DNA from: Natronosalvus halobius
GTDB lineage: Archaea; Halobacteriota; Halobacteria; Halobacteriales; Natrialbaceae
Length of the DNA: 64,000 bases
NCBI RefSeq assembly: GCF_024138145.1
Contig: NZ_CP099997.1
Span: forward strand, 2,356,001-2,420,000
Reading direction: 5' to 3'
In this document: positions 26,228-34,465 of the stretch, piece after piece
How positions within the stretch are numbered: position 1 is the stretch's first letter
Layout: every line of letters begins with the position of its first letter
Translations under genes and position numbers: made by a program
The notes under the pieces: generated by a model
Databases searched by the model: none
Seen by the model: the letters and a program-made list of their open reading frames with translations, nothing else
Told to the model about the DNA's origin: nothing

Positions 26228-26352
26228 TCCTCATCGACGAGAAGACGGCCATCGTCTGATCCTCATCGACAGGAGACGGCCATCGTCTGATCCTCATCGA
26301 CAGGAGACGGCCATCGTCTGATCCTCATCGACAGGAGACGGTCGGCGTCTGA
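26201..26352 (+). repeat. Five 31-32 bp tandem repeats covering the asnB stop
   Basis: Units start at 26201, 26233, 26265, 26296 and 26327. The first holds the last asnB codons and stop. The second repeats them exactly (ATCGACGAGAAGACGGCCAT then CGTCTGA). The third to fifth have GACAGGAGACGG, one base shorter, and the fifth is diverged. Each unit contains AGACG-GCCAT-CGTCT, which can form a 5-bp hairpin, so the array may act as a serial terminator. Confidence 0.9.
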
Positions 26353-26379
26353 CCCGAAACGATTTCGGGCAGACTCGAG

Positions 26380-28338
26380 TCACTCCTCGGCTGCTGGAAG
26401 CGTAAACGAGAACGTCGACCCCTCGCCAGGCTCGGACTCGACCCAGAGACGCCCGCCGTGGCGTTCGACGATCCGTTGACAGAGCGCGAGGCCGATACCG
26501 GTTCCGGCCTGTTCGTCGCGACTGTGGAGGCGTTGAAACACCTCGAAGACCAGATCCTGATCCTCGGGATCGATGCCGATCCCCTCGTCGTGAACTGAGA
26601 CCAGCCATCGTCGGCCGCGTCGATCGGCCGTCACTCGAATGCTCGGGGGTTCGTTACCACTGTAGGCGATCGCGTTCGTGAGGAGATTCTGGAACACCTG
26701 TCGTAGCTGGCTGACGTCGCCCTCGACGTGGGGCAGTGAGCCGACCGCGATCTCGGCGCTGCTCTCTTCGATCTGAAGGTGAAGATCCTCGATCACGTCG
26801 CCGACGACGTCGTCCAGGTCGACCGGTTCGAGCGGATCGCCCTGCGTATCCACTCGGGCGTACTGAAGGAGGCCGTCGATCATCTCGCGCATGCGGTCGG
26901 CGCCGTCGACGGCGTACTCGAGGAACTCCTCGCCATCCTCGCCGAGGTCGTCGCCGTAGCGCCGTTCGATCAGCTGGAGGTAACTCGAGACCATCCGCAG
27001 GGGCTCCTGGAGGTCGTGGCTGGCGGCGTAGGCGAACTGTTCGAGGCGCTCGTTCGAGGCCTCGAGTTTTCGCTGGCGCTCGACCTGTTCGGTGACGTCC
27101 TGGGCGATGGTCATCCCACCGAATACCGCGCCGTCGTCGGCGGTGAGCGGAACGGCACGAATAATCCACTCCCGGTGAGCATACTCCACGTCGACCGTTC
27201 GCGTCTCGCCCTCGAGGGCGTCCTGGAACGCGGCCTCGAGCGTCTCGCCGACTTCGTCCGGCCACGCCTCCCTGACGAATTGCCCCTCGAGGTCGCTCGA
27301 GGAAACGGGCAGGTCGTCGAAACCCCGTCCCGCCGCGAGCGTGTACCGGAGGTCGTCGTCGAACATCGTGACGATCCCGTTCGGGAAGTTCTCGGCGAGG
27401 GTGCGGTGGCGCTGTTCGGATTTCCTGAGTCGCCGCTGGTGTCGCTTTCGCTCGGTGACGTCTCGATCGGAGACGATGATCGAGACGACGTCACCGTCGT
27501 CGTCCGTCACCGGTCTGAAGGTCCCGTTGAGGGTGTAGCGCTCGCCGTCCGGCCGGGTGAGGTCGGCCTCGAACTCGACGTACTCGCCCGCTGCGGCGCG
27601 TTCGGTCCACTCCTTTACATCGGCCCGGACGTCGTCTCCCTCGCCCCACCACGGCGTCTCCCAGAATATCTCGCCGGTCACGTCGTCGAGGTCGGCGTCG
27701 ATGTACTCCATCGCCGTCTGGTTGATGTCCATCACCGTCCCGTCTGGCTCGAGCAGGCCGACCAGGATGTTGGGATCCTCGAAGATCGCCTGGAATCGTC
27801 GCTGTGTCCGCGTGTTTTCGATCGCCGTCGCGAGTACGTTGGCGACGCTCTGGACGAAAGTCGCGTCGTGCTCTTCGAACTCGCACGCCTCGGTCGTGTG
27901 GACGCCCAGGACGCCCCACGGGTCGTCCACCGATCCGATGATGACGCTCACACCGCTTCGGACGTCGTGATCGGTCAGCAAATCGGGTCCGGAGAACCGT
28001 TCCTCGGTGCGAAGGTCGTCGACCACGACCGGCTCTTCGGTCAGAAGGGTATAGCCGGCCTGGGAGTCCCGGTCGGTCGACACCGTCCCGGTCCCCACCA
28101 GTCCGTCGTCCCAGCCGACCCCCTGTCGAAGCAAGACCGCCTCCCCGTCGGGAAGCAACTCGAGGACTTTAGCGTACTCGGCGTCGAGCGTCTCGACGAG
28201 TTCGACTGTCGCGTCGTGCATCAGCTGGTCGAGGTCGTCAGTCTCGAGCCCCTGTTGGCCGAGTTCGGCGATGGCTTCCTGCTGGCGGATGTAGGCGGCA
28301 AGTGCCGGATCTGCGTCTCCGTACGGAGATGACGGCAT
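26380..28338 (-). CDS. GAF-PAS-PAS sensor histidine kinase
   Basis: A 652-residue cytoplasmic kinase without membrane spans. It has a GAF domain (about 25-178), PAS 1 (about 182-298), PAS 2 (about 310-418), and a dimerisation/phosphoacceptor domain with FAYAASHDLQEPLRMVSSYL (His441). The HATPase domain has the N-box FQNLLTNAIAYS (Asn551, Asn555), DEGIGIDPED and GTGIGLALCQRIVERHGGRL. All catalytic boxes are intact. This HisKA subtype (SHDLQEPLR) is shared with phytochrome-like and haloarchaeal light/redox sensors. No response regulator gene is adjacent. The signal is unknown. It converges on asnB, with the tandem repeat between the two. Confidence 0.9.
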   Translation of the reverse strand: MPSSPYGDADPALAAYIRQQEAIAELGQQGLETDDLDQLMHDATVELVETLDAEYAKVLELLPDGEAVLLRQGVGWDDGLVGTGTVSTDRDSQAGYTLLTEEPVVVDDLRTEERFSGPDLLTDHDVRSGVSVIIGSVDDPWGVLGVHTTEACEFEEHDATFVQSVANVLATAIENTRTQRRFQAIFEDPNILVGLLEPDGTVMDINQTAMEYIDADLDDVTGEIFWETPWWGEGDDVRADVKEWTERAAAGEYVEFEADLTRPDGERYTLNGTFRPVTDDDGDVVSIIVSDRDVTERKRHQRRLRKSEQRHRTLAENFPNGIVTMFDDDLRYTLAAGRGFDDLPVSSSDLEGQFVREAWPDEVGETLEAAFQDALEGETRTVDVEYAHREWIIRAVPLTADDGAVFGGMTIAQDVTEQVERQRKLEASNERLEQFAYAASHDLQEPLRMVSSYLQLIERRYGDDLGEDGEEFLEYAVDGADRMREMIDGLLQYARVDTQGDPLEPVDLDDVVGDVIEDLHLQIEESSAEIAVGSLPHVEGDVSQLRQVFQNLLTNAIAYSGNEPPSIRVTADRRGRRWLVSVHDEGIGIDPEDQDLVFEVFQRLHSRDEQAGTGIGLALCQRIVERHGGRLWVESEPGEGSTFSFTLPAAEE

Positions 28339-28520
28339 TCACCCCTAACGACCGCCGCGAAGCGTAAAAGCACTTGCATCAGCGACAGAACCTGTCAGTT
28401 ACGGCGTCCGGAGCGAGTCGTCTCTCTGGCCCCGGAATCGAGGTCGCGGCCGGAATCTGCAGGGACGACGGTTTCACACCCACCGCGTCTATCTTCACGA
28501 TGAAACGAGTCGAAAACGCC

Positions 28521-28784
28521 ATGGCCGACCAAAATAGAGGATCAGAACGGACGACGAGCGGGAATCGAATCCGCGAGAACCGAACCGCCGTCGCCGTCGT
28601 GGGGACTGCGCTCGCCGTTGTCGTCACGGGCTGGCTGCTCGACCGACTCGGCGTGTTCGATCTGACCGACCTTCAGCCACCGGGGCTCGAGGACTTCCCG
28701 CTGTTCGTCGTGTTCGGCGGCCTCGTCGTCGTAATAGTCGCCTGGAGCCTCTGGCGGCTCGGGTCGATACTCGAGCTCAGGTGA
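28521..28784 (+). CDS. Small two-helix membrane protein, unknown
   Basis: An 87-residue protein; an ATG seven codons upstream (28500) is also possible. A charged N-terminus (ADQNRGSERTTSGNRIRENR) is followed by two hydrophobic helices: VAVVGTALAVVVTGWLL, and FPLFVVFGGLVVVIVAWSLW. No motif was recognised. It is divergent from the kinase gene and 53 bp upstream of the GNAT gene in the same direction, so it may be co-transcribed with that gene. Confidence 0.6.
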   Translation: MADQNRGSERTTSGNRIRENRTAVAVVGTALAVVVTGWLLDRLGVFDLTDLQPPGLEDFPLFVVFGGLVVVIVAWSLWRLGSILELR

Positions 28785-28837
28785 CCGCCCGAGGGTGATT
28801 CGACGGCTCTTTCTATTCGCCCGACAGCACCTCGAGT

Positions 28838-29371
28838 ATGTCCCGTCTCGACATCCGACGAGCGACGGGCGCGGACGCCCCCGCCATCGCGCGGCTCTAC
28901 CGGCAGGCCTACGCGAGCGCCGCTCAACTCGGGTACCCCTCGCGAATGACCGAGATCGACGCCGAAACCGTCGCGGAGTGGCTCGAGCGCGAGGCCGTGA
29001 CGCTGGTCGCGAGCGCCAACGGCGCGGCAGTCGACACCGGCCCCGCGGCAGCCCCCACCAGCTCCACAGCCTCCACCGACGAAGACGAGTTCGTCGGTAC
29101 CGTCCGTCTCCTGGAGGAGCGCGACGAACCGTACCTCGAGCGCCTGGCGGTCCACCCCGACTGGCAGGGTGAAGGGGTGGCGACGACGCTCGTCGACCGC
29201 GTCGAGGAACTCGCTCGCGACCGTGGGTACGACTGCATCCAGTTGACGACGTTCGACGAACACCCGTTCCTCCTCGAGTGGTACCGCGAACGCGGATACG
29301 AGCCGACCGAGCACCACGAATCCTCGCGTCACGACTACGCGTTCGTCTCGATGGAGAAGCCCCTCGAGTGA
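28838..29371 (+). CDS. GNAT-family N-acetyltransferase
   Basis: A 177-residue protein with the GNAT fold: N-terminal LDIRRATGADAPAIARLYRQ, strand VGTVRLLEERDEPYLERLAV, the acetyl-CoA motif HPDWQGEGVATTLVDRVEEL, and the closing EWYRERGYEPTEHHESSRHD. A small Ala/Thr/Ser-rich loop (about 66-84) interrupts the beta sheet. The acceptor substrate cannot be predicted. It is followed by convergent nadC only 14 bp away. Confidence 0.85.
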   Translation: MSRLDIRRATGADAPAIARLYRQAYASAAQLGYPSRMTEIDAETVAEWLEREAVTLVASANGAAVDTGPAAAPTSSTASTDEDEFVGTVRLLEERDEPYLERLAVHPDWQGEGVATTLVDRVEELARDRGYDCIQLTTFDEHPFLLEWYRERGYEPTEHHESSRHDYAFVSMEKPLE

Positions 29372-29385
29372 CCGGCGTCAAGTAC

Positions 29386-30255
29386 CTACGACGGAGACGG
29401 AGGTCCTGTCCGAAAGGAGAGATCGAACGACGGCGCGGAGTGCGTCAGCGACCCCATCGAGATCACGTCGACGCCCGTCGCCGCGTACGCGGGTACGGTC
29501 TCGAGGGTGATCCCGCCGCTGGCCTCGGTTAGAACGCGGTCGGCACCTGTACTGTCGCCGTCCCCAACTCGGAACCCGCCGTCCTGGAGCGCCGCCAGCG
29601 CCTCCTGGACCGTTTCAGGATCCATGTTGTCGAGCAGGACGATGTCGGCTCCAGACTTGGCCGCCCGAACCGCCTGGGCGGGCGACTCGACCTCCACCTC
29701 GATCTTCGTGGCGAAGGAGACGCGCTCGCGGAAGTGGGAGACGGCCGCCTCGAGCCCCATCTCGGCGACGTGGTTGTCCTTGACCATGACCATGTGCGAG
29801 AGGTCGAGGCGGTGGGTGTCGCCCCCGCCGGCGACGACGGCGCGCTTCTCGAGCCCCCGGAGACCTGGTGTGGTCTTCCGGGTCGCCGCGATTCGGGTGC
29901 GCCCTGACTCCCCGCCCTGGCGAGCCGCCTCGATCGCGCGAGCTGTCCGCGTGGCGATCCCCGAGGCGTGGCCGGCGAGGTTGACGGCGACGCGTTCGCC
30001 GCGCAACACGTCCTGCGCCGGGCCCTCGACGCGGAGAGCGACGTCGCCGATGTCGACCTCGGTGCCGTCCTCGAGGGTCTCGAACACGTCGACGTCGAGG
30101 TACTCGAACACGGCGGTCGCGGCCTCGAGCCCCGCGACGGTGCCCGCCTCTTTGGCGACGAGGCGACCAGTCGTCTCGCCTGGAACGTCGTTCGTCACGT
30201 CATGGTGGCCGAGGTCCTCGCGGAGCCAGCGGTCGATCTGTAAGTCGGAGATCAT
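29386..30255 (-). CDS. nadC: Quinolinate (nicotinate-nucleotide) phosphoribosyltransferase
   Basis: A 289-residue enzyme starting MISDLQIDRWLREDLGHHDV. The ATG at 30255 is chosen because this is the conserved NadC opening; longer upstream frames are unlikely. Motifs are DVTNDVP, GLEAATAVFEYL, the substrate site ATRKTTPGLRGLEK, GGGDTHRLDLSHMVMVKDNH and VEVESPAQAVRAAKSGADIV. It converts quinolinate and PRPP to nicotinate mononucleotide, the third step of de novo NAD synthesis. It would normally follow nadA and nadB directly; here the MscS gene on the other strand separates it from nadB, so it needs its own promoter. Confidence 0.92.
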   Translation of the reverse strand: MISDLQIDRWLREDLGHHDVTNDVPGETTGRLVAKEAGTVAGLEAATAVFEYLDVDVFETLEDGTEVDIGDVALRVEGPAQDVLRGERVAVNLAGHASGIATRTARAIEAARQGGESGRTRIAATRKTTPGLRGLEKRAVVAGGGDTHRLDLSHMVMVKDNHVAEMGLEAAVSHFRERVSFATKIEVEVESPAQAVRAAKSGADIVLLDNMDPETVQEALAALQDGGFRVGDGDSTGADRVLTEASGGITLETVPAYAATGVDVISMGSLTHSAPSFDLSFRTGPPSPS

Positions 30256-30444
30256 GCGAGTGTCGTTCGCGGCTGTGCGTTCCTGGCGAATAAATGCGCC
30301 CGTTTTCGGCGGGTCGATAGTTTCGTCGACAGCCCGGGTCGGGAATTGGTCCACAACCCAGGGTCGACGATCCCATCGACAACTCGAGAACCCAGACATT
30401 CAGGGTAGGGAAACAGTTACGTCGATCACCGCCCAGTCTCCGTC

Positions 30445-31584
30445 ATGATAGACGCGTTCCTCGGTTCGCTCGCCACGCTGTTCGAGGAGGTCCCCGCCTG
30501 GCAAGCGACCCTCCTGCTCGTCGGCATCTCGTTTGGGATCGCCGCCCTCCTCGAGGTCGTGATCCTCCGGACGCTCCTGCGCTACACCAGTCGAACGAAG
30601 ACCCAGTACGACAACATCCTCGTCCAGGAACTTCGGGCGCCAGTCGTGCTGACGGCCGCGCTGGCGGGCGTCTACGTGCTCACGCAGATCCCGTCGGTTA
30701 CCGAAAACGTCTTGCTCACGACGGCACAACTCGACACGTTCTTCGGAAAGCCGTCGCTGTCGGTCATCGTCGTCGCCTGGGCGTTCGCGTCGAATCGTCT
30801 CGTCAACCGGTTCGTCGAGGAGGTCAAGGACAAGGGCTCGCGGTTCGACTTCGCGCCGGTCTTCTCGAACGTCTGGACGCTGATCGTGGTCGTCGGCACC
30901 ATCGGCATCCTGCTGTCGCTCTGGGAGTACAGCATCTCGCCATTGCTGGGCGCGGCAGGCGTCGCCGGCATCGCCGTCGGGTTCGCCGCCCGGGACACCG
31001 TCGCCAACTTCTTCGGCGGAATCGCGCTGTACTTCGACGACACGTACAAGCTCGGCGACTACATCGAACTCGACTCCGGCGAGGCCGGCACGGTCGTCAA
31101 AGTCGGCGTCAGGTCGACGACGCTGATGATGCGCGACGAGGTGCTGATCACGGTACCGAACGCGGCGCTGAACGCCGCGAAGGTCATCAACCAGTCGGCC
31201 CCCAACCGTCGACGGCGGCTCAAAGTCCCGATCGGCGTCGCCTACGGGACGGACATCGACGCGTTCGAGGAACTCGTCCTGGAGCTGGCGGACGAAGAAC
31301 CACTCGTCCTGGACTCGCCGAAGCCCCGGATGCGGTTTCGATCGTTCGGGGACTCGGCGCTCGAGTACGAACTGCTCTGCTGGGTGGCGTCACCGACCCG
31401 CGCCAACAAGGCCCGACACAAACTCAATCGAGCGATGTACAAGGCGCTGAACGCGGCGGAAATCGAGATCCCGTTCCCCCAGCGCGACGTCAATCTGCAA
31501 TCGCTCGGCGTTTCCGACGAAAGTGACGTGACGGACGCATCGCCGTCGTCCGCGAGCGGCGCCAAAGCGGTCTCGAAGCGATAG
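30445..31584 (+). CDS. MscS-family mechanosensitive channel
   Basis: A 379-residue protein with an N-terminal membrane helix (about 18-40), further spans at about 65-90, 105-125 and 145-165, and the pore/beta-domain signature LLGAAGVAGIAVGFAARDTV, then NFFGGIALYFDDTYKLGDYI. The cytoplasmic domain is complete, and the C-terminus ends in a Ser/Ala-rich tail. It is longer than the other MscS paralogue here (309 residues). It sits on the plus strand between nadC and nadB on the minus strand, converging on nadB with 37 bp between the stops. Its role in osmotic release is inferred from the family. Confidence 0.9.
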   Translation: MIDAFLGSLATLFEEVPAWQATLLLVGISFGIAALLEVVILRTLLRYTSRTKTQYDNILVQELRAPVVLTAALAGVYVLTQIPSVTENVLLTTAQLDTFFGKPSLSVIVVAWAFASNRLVNRFVEEVKDKGSRFDFAPVFSNVWTLIVVVGTIGILLSLWEYSISPLLGAAGVAGIAVGFAARDTVANFFGGIALYFDDTYKLGDYIELDSGEAGTVVKVGVRSTTLMMRDEVLITVPNAALNAAKVINQSAPNRRRRLKVPIGVAYGTDIDAFEELVLELADEEPLVLDSPKPRMRFRSFGDSALEYELLCWVASPTRANKARHKLNRAMYKALNAAEIEIPFPQRDVNLQSLGVSDESDVTDASPSSASGAKAVSKR

Positions 31585-31621
31585 GCCGTCGAATCCAACC
31601 CGAGGTCGCTGTCCCTGATCG

Positions 31622-33154
31622 CTATCGAGCGAGCGGCGCGTCGTCGACCACGTAGTGACACCCCGCCGACTCGGGATTCTCCCGGGCCGCACGGGCGATC
31701 AGGAGCGCGGTCACGCTCGCGTTCCGGAGTTCGTACAGGTCTCGGGCCGTGCGCGTCCGGACGTAGGCGTCGACCTCGCCCTTGAGCCGACGGAGGACGC
31801 CGGCGGCGCGGGCGACATCCTGGAGGTCGCGCTCGAGGCCCAGGTTCTCGTCCATCGTTCGCTGTAGACGGGCGAACTTCTCGGCGGCGAACCGCGGCGG
31901 GAGGTCGGGATCGCTGTTCCGGAGGGTCGGCGGTTCCAGTATTTCGGCGTCGACGTCGAGCCCCGCCGCGTGCTCGCCCGCCCGGAGTCCCCAGACCAGT
32001 CCCTCGAGGAGGCTGGTGCTCGCCAGTCGATTCGCACCGTGGACGCCCGTTCTGGCGCACTCGCCAGCGGCGTAGAGTCGCTCGAGCGAGGTCCGTCCGT
32101 GGTCGTCGACGTCGATCCCGCCACAGAGGAAGTGCTCGTAGGGGGCGACCGGGATCTCGTCGCCGTCGACGCCGCGGTCGCGACACGCCTCGGCGAGCGC
32201 GGGGAACTCCGTCTCGAACGCGATGGGGTCTACGTCCAGGACGACCTCGCCCGTGGCCTCGCGCTCGGTAGCGACGGCGCGGGCGACGACGTCGCGTGGG
32301 GCGAGTTCGGCGTCGGGGTGGTAGTCGGGCATGAACCGGTCACCGTCGCCGTTTCGCAACAGCGCGCCCTCGCCGCGGAGGGCCTCCGAGAGGAGGAACG
32401 GCTCCCCGCTTCCCGCGTACGCAGTCGGGTGAAACTGCACGTACTCGAGGTCGGCAACGTCGGCCCCCGCGAGGGCGGCCATCGCGATACCGTCGCCGGT
32501 CGCCCCCTCGGGATTCGTCGAGCGGGCGTACAGCGAGCCGATGCCGCCGGTGGCGAGGATCGTGGTGCCGGCGTAGATCGGGTGGCCCGCGGGATCGGTG
32601 TCGGTGACGACGCCGTGGACCCGCCCCTCGTGGGTGAGCAACTCGAGGGCGGCGGTGTCGTCTCGGACCTCGATGCGCTCGTGATCGTCGACGTACTCCA
32701 GGAACGGCCGGAGAATGTGTGTACCCGTCGCGGCGTCGATGTGCAGGATCCGTTCCTCGGAGTGGGCTGCCTCGCGAGCGTAGTCGAACGTGCTGGCACC
32801 GTCGCTTCCGCTGGCGCCGTCGTCCGTCGAGTCGAAGTCGATCTCGAGCGTCTCGAGCAGCACGTCCTCGACGGCGGCGTCGGCGTTCTCGACCAGGACG
32901 TCGACCGCATCGGGATCGGCGGTGCCGTCGCTGGCTGTGAGAATGTCGGCTTTCAGCGCCCGGGGATCGCCGCGGGTCGTCGAAATGCCGCCCTGGGCCC
33001 GGTCGGTGCTGGCGTCGTCGGGACGGGCGGCCTTGGTCACGAGGCAAACGTCGGCGCCTTCCCGTGCCGCGGCGAGGGCGGCCGCACAGCCCGCGATGCC
33101 GCTGCCGACGACGAGAACGTCAGCGGTGTCTGCTGTTTTTGGGTCGTTACTCAT
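31622..33154 (-). CDS. nadB: L-aspartate oxidase
   Basis: A 510-residue flavoprotein. The FAD site is VLVVGSGIAGCAAALAAARE near the N-terminus, with VTKAARPDDASTDRAQGGIS, the active-site segment EYVQFHPTAYAGSGEPFLLS, and GGIDVDDHGRTSLERLYAAG. The C-terminal helical domain is complete but ends early (GCHYVVDDAPLAR). NadB oxidises aspartate to iminoaspartate for quinolinate synthesis. Its start is 3 bp from the stop of nadA, so the pair is an operon. The start ATG at 33154 is well supported. Confidence 0.92.
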   Translation of the reverse strand: MSNDPKTADTADVLVVGSGIAGCAAALAAAREGADVCLVTKAARPDDASTDRAQGGISTTRGDPRALKADILTASDGTADPDAVDVLVENADAAVEDVLLETLEIDFDSTDDGASGSDGASTFDYAREAAHSEERILHIDAATGTHILRPFLEYVDDHERIEVRDDTAALELLTHEGRVHGVVTDTDPAGHPIYAGTTILATGGIGSLYARSTNPEGATGDGIAMAALAGADVADLEYVQFHPTAYAGSGEPFLLSEALRGEGALLRNGDGDRFMPDYHPDAELAPRDVVARAVATEREATGEVVLDVDPIAFETEFPALAEACRDRGVDGDEIPVAPYEHFLCGGIDVDDHGRTSLERLYAAGECARTGVHGANRLASTSLLEGLVWGLRAGEHAAGLDVDAEILEPPTLRNSDPDLPPRFAAEKFARLQRTMDENLGLERDLQDVARAAGVLRRLKGEVDAYVRTRTARDLYELRNASVTALLIARAARENPESAGCHYVVDDAPLAR

Positions 33155-33157
33155 CGC

Positions 33158-34291
33158 TTACACCTCGAGCATCCGATCGAGGGCGATCTTCGCCAGCGCT
33201 TTCTCCTCGGGGGCGACCTCGATGACGTTGCGCTCGCGGCCTTCGACGAGTTCCTCGAGCACCCAGGCGAGGTAGTTGGGGTCGATCTGTCGCATGGCGT
33301 TGCAGTCCATGCAGGCCTCGCCACACAGCGGGAGGACGTTCACCTCGGGGTGCCAGCGCTGGAGGTGGTTCGTCAGGTGGATTTCGGTGCCGATGGCCCA
33401 GGTGTCGCCGGGGTCGGCCGCCTCGACAGTGCGGCAGATTTCGGCGGTCGAGCCGGCTCTGTCGGCCGCCTCGACGACCTCGCGACGACACTCGGGATGG
33501 ACGATCACGTTCGCATCCGGATCCTCCGCGCGAATCTGCTCGATGTGCTCGACCCGGAAACGCTCGTGGACCTGGCAGTACCCCTCCCAGCAGATGATGT
33601 CGCTCTCGGCGACCTCGGCCGGATCCTTTCCCTCAGGGTCCCAGGGGTCCCACTCGGCGATTTGATCTTCCATTCCCAATCTGTGGGCGGTGTTCTCCCC
33701 GAGGTGCTTATCGGGCAAGAAGAGCACCTTGTCGCCGCGCTCGAACGCCCACTCGAAGGCGCGGTGAGCGTTCGAGGAGGTGCAGACGAGACCTCCCTGG
33801 TCGGCGCAGAACGCCTTCAGGTCGGCGTAGGAGTTCATGTACGTGATCGGGACGATGTCGGCGTCGGGTGCGGCCGCGGTGATCTCCGCCCAGGCAGCGT
33901 CGACCTGGAGGGCTTCGGCCATCCCGGCCATCGGACACGACGCCTCCATGCTCGGCAGGATCACGGTCTGGTCGTCGTCGGTGATGATGTCCGCGCTCTC
34001 GGCCATGAAGGTGACGCCGCCGAATACGACGTACTTCGCGTCGCTCTCGGCGGCCTCGACCGATAGCTGGTAGGAGTCACCGACGAAATCGGCGTGCTCG
34101 ACGATCTCTCGACGCTGGTAGTTGTGTCCGAGGACGACCACGTCGTCGCCCAGTTCCTCGAGCGCTGCCTCGATCCGCGCCGTTCGCTGGTCCGCTTCGA
34201 GGTCGCGATACCTCGGTGGTAATTGCTCGAGATTATCGTACTTGAACAGACTGAGTTCGGTGTCGAGATCCGCCGTATCTAGTGTAACCAT
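33158..34291 (-). CDS. nadA: Quinolinate synthase
   Basis: A 377-residue iron-sulfur enzyme of the long type. Motifs are VVLGHNYQRREIVEHADFVG, GGVTFMAESADIITDD, a Cys segment MEASCPMAGMAEAL, YMNSYADLKAFCADQGG, CTSSNAHRAFEWAF, FLPDKHLGENTAHRLG, HPECRREVVEAAD and CGEACMDCNAMRQIDPNYLA. The Cys residues in the first, last-but-one and last segments supply the [4Fe-4S] cluster ligands. It condenses iminoaspartate with dihydroxyacetone phosphate and heads the nadA-nadB operon. An AT-rich TATATAG near 34306-34312 is a candidate promoter in the gap to the divergent Gfo6-like gene. Confidence 0.93.
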   Translation of the reverse strand: MVTLDTADLDTELSLFKYDNLEQLPPRYRDLEADQRTARIEAALEELGDDVVVLGHNYQRREIVEHADFVGDSYQLSVEAAESDAKYVVFGGVTFMAESADIITDDDQTVILPSMEASCPMAGMAEALQVDAAWAEITAAAPDADIVPITYMNSYADLKAFCADQGGLVCTSSNAHRAFEWAFERGDKVLFLPDKHLGENTAHRLGMEDQIAEWDPWDPEGKDPAEVAESDIICWEGYCQVHERFRVEHIEQIRAEDPDANVIVHPECRREVVEAADRAGSTAEICRTVEAADPGDTWAIGTEIHLTNHLQRWHPEVNVLPLCGEACMDCNAMRQIDPNYLAWVLEELVEGRERNVIEVAPEEKALAKIALDRMLEV

Positions 34292-34465
34292 AGTCGTTTC
34301 TCGTATCTATATAGAGGTCATACCCCAGTATTGAAAATATTTTTCCTTCAAACTAGCCTGATGCAGATCGATATTTTGATGACGTACGCCGGCCCAGGCG
34401 GCTGGTCGGGTGTCGACCAGACACGAGGGCACTGCGCCTATTTCCCTGGCTCACCAACTCTCGCT

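Noticed and set aside
26201-26352. CRISPR array
   Set aside because: The 31-32 bp units are adjacent without spacers and begin inside asnB; no cas genes are present.
26779-28332. A 517-codon plus-strand frame opposite the histidine kinase
   Set aside because: It overlaps a complete kinase with all catalytic motifs; no domain was recognised in the antisense product.
31970-34066. A 698-codon plus-strand open frame covering nadA and nadB
   Set aside because: It is antisense to two clear NAD genes with full motifs; the frame stays open only because of high GC and codon structure.
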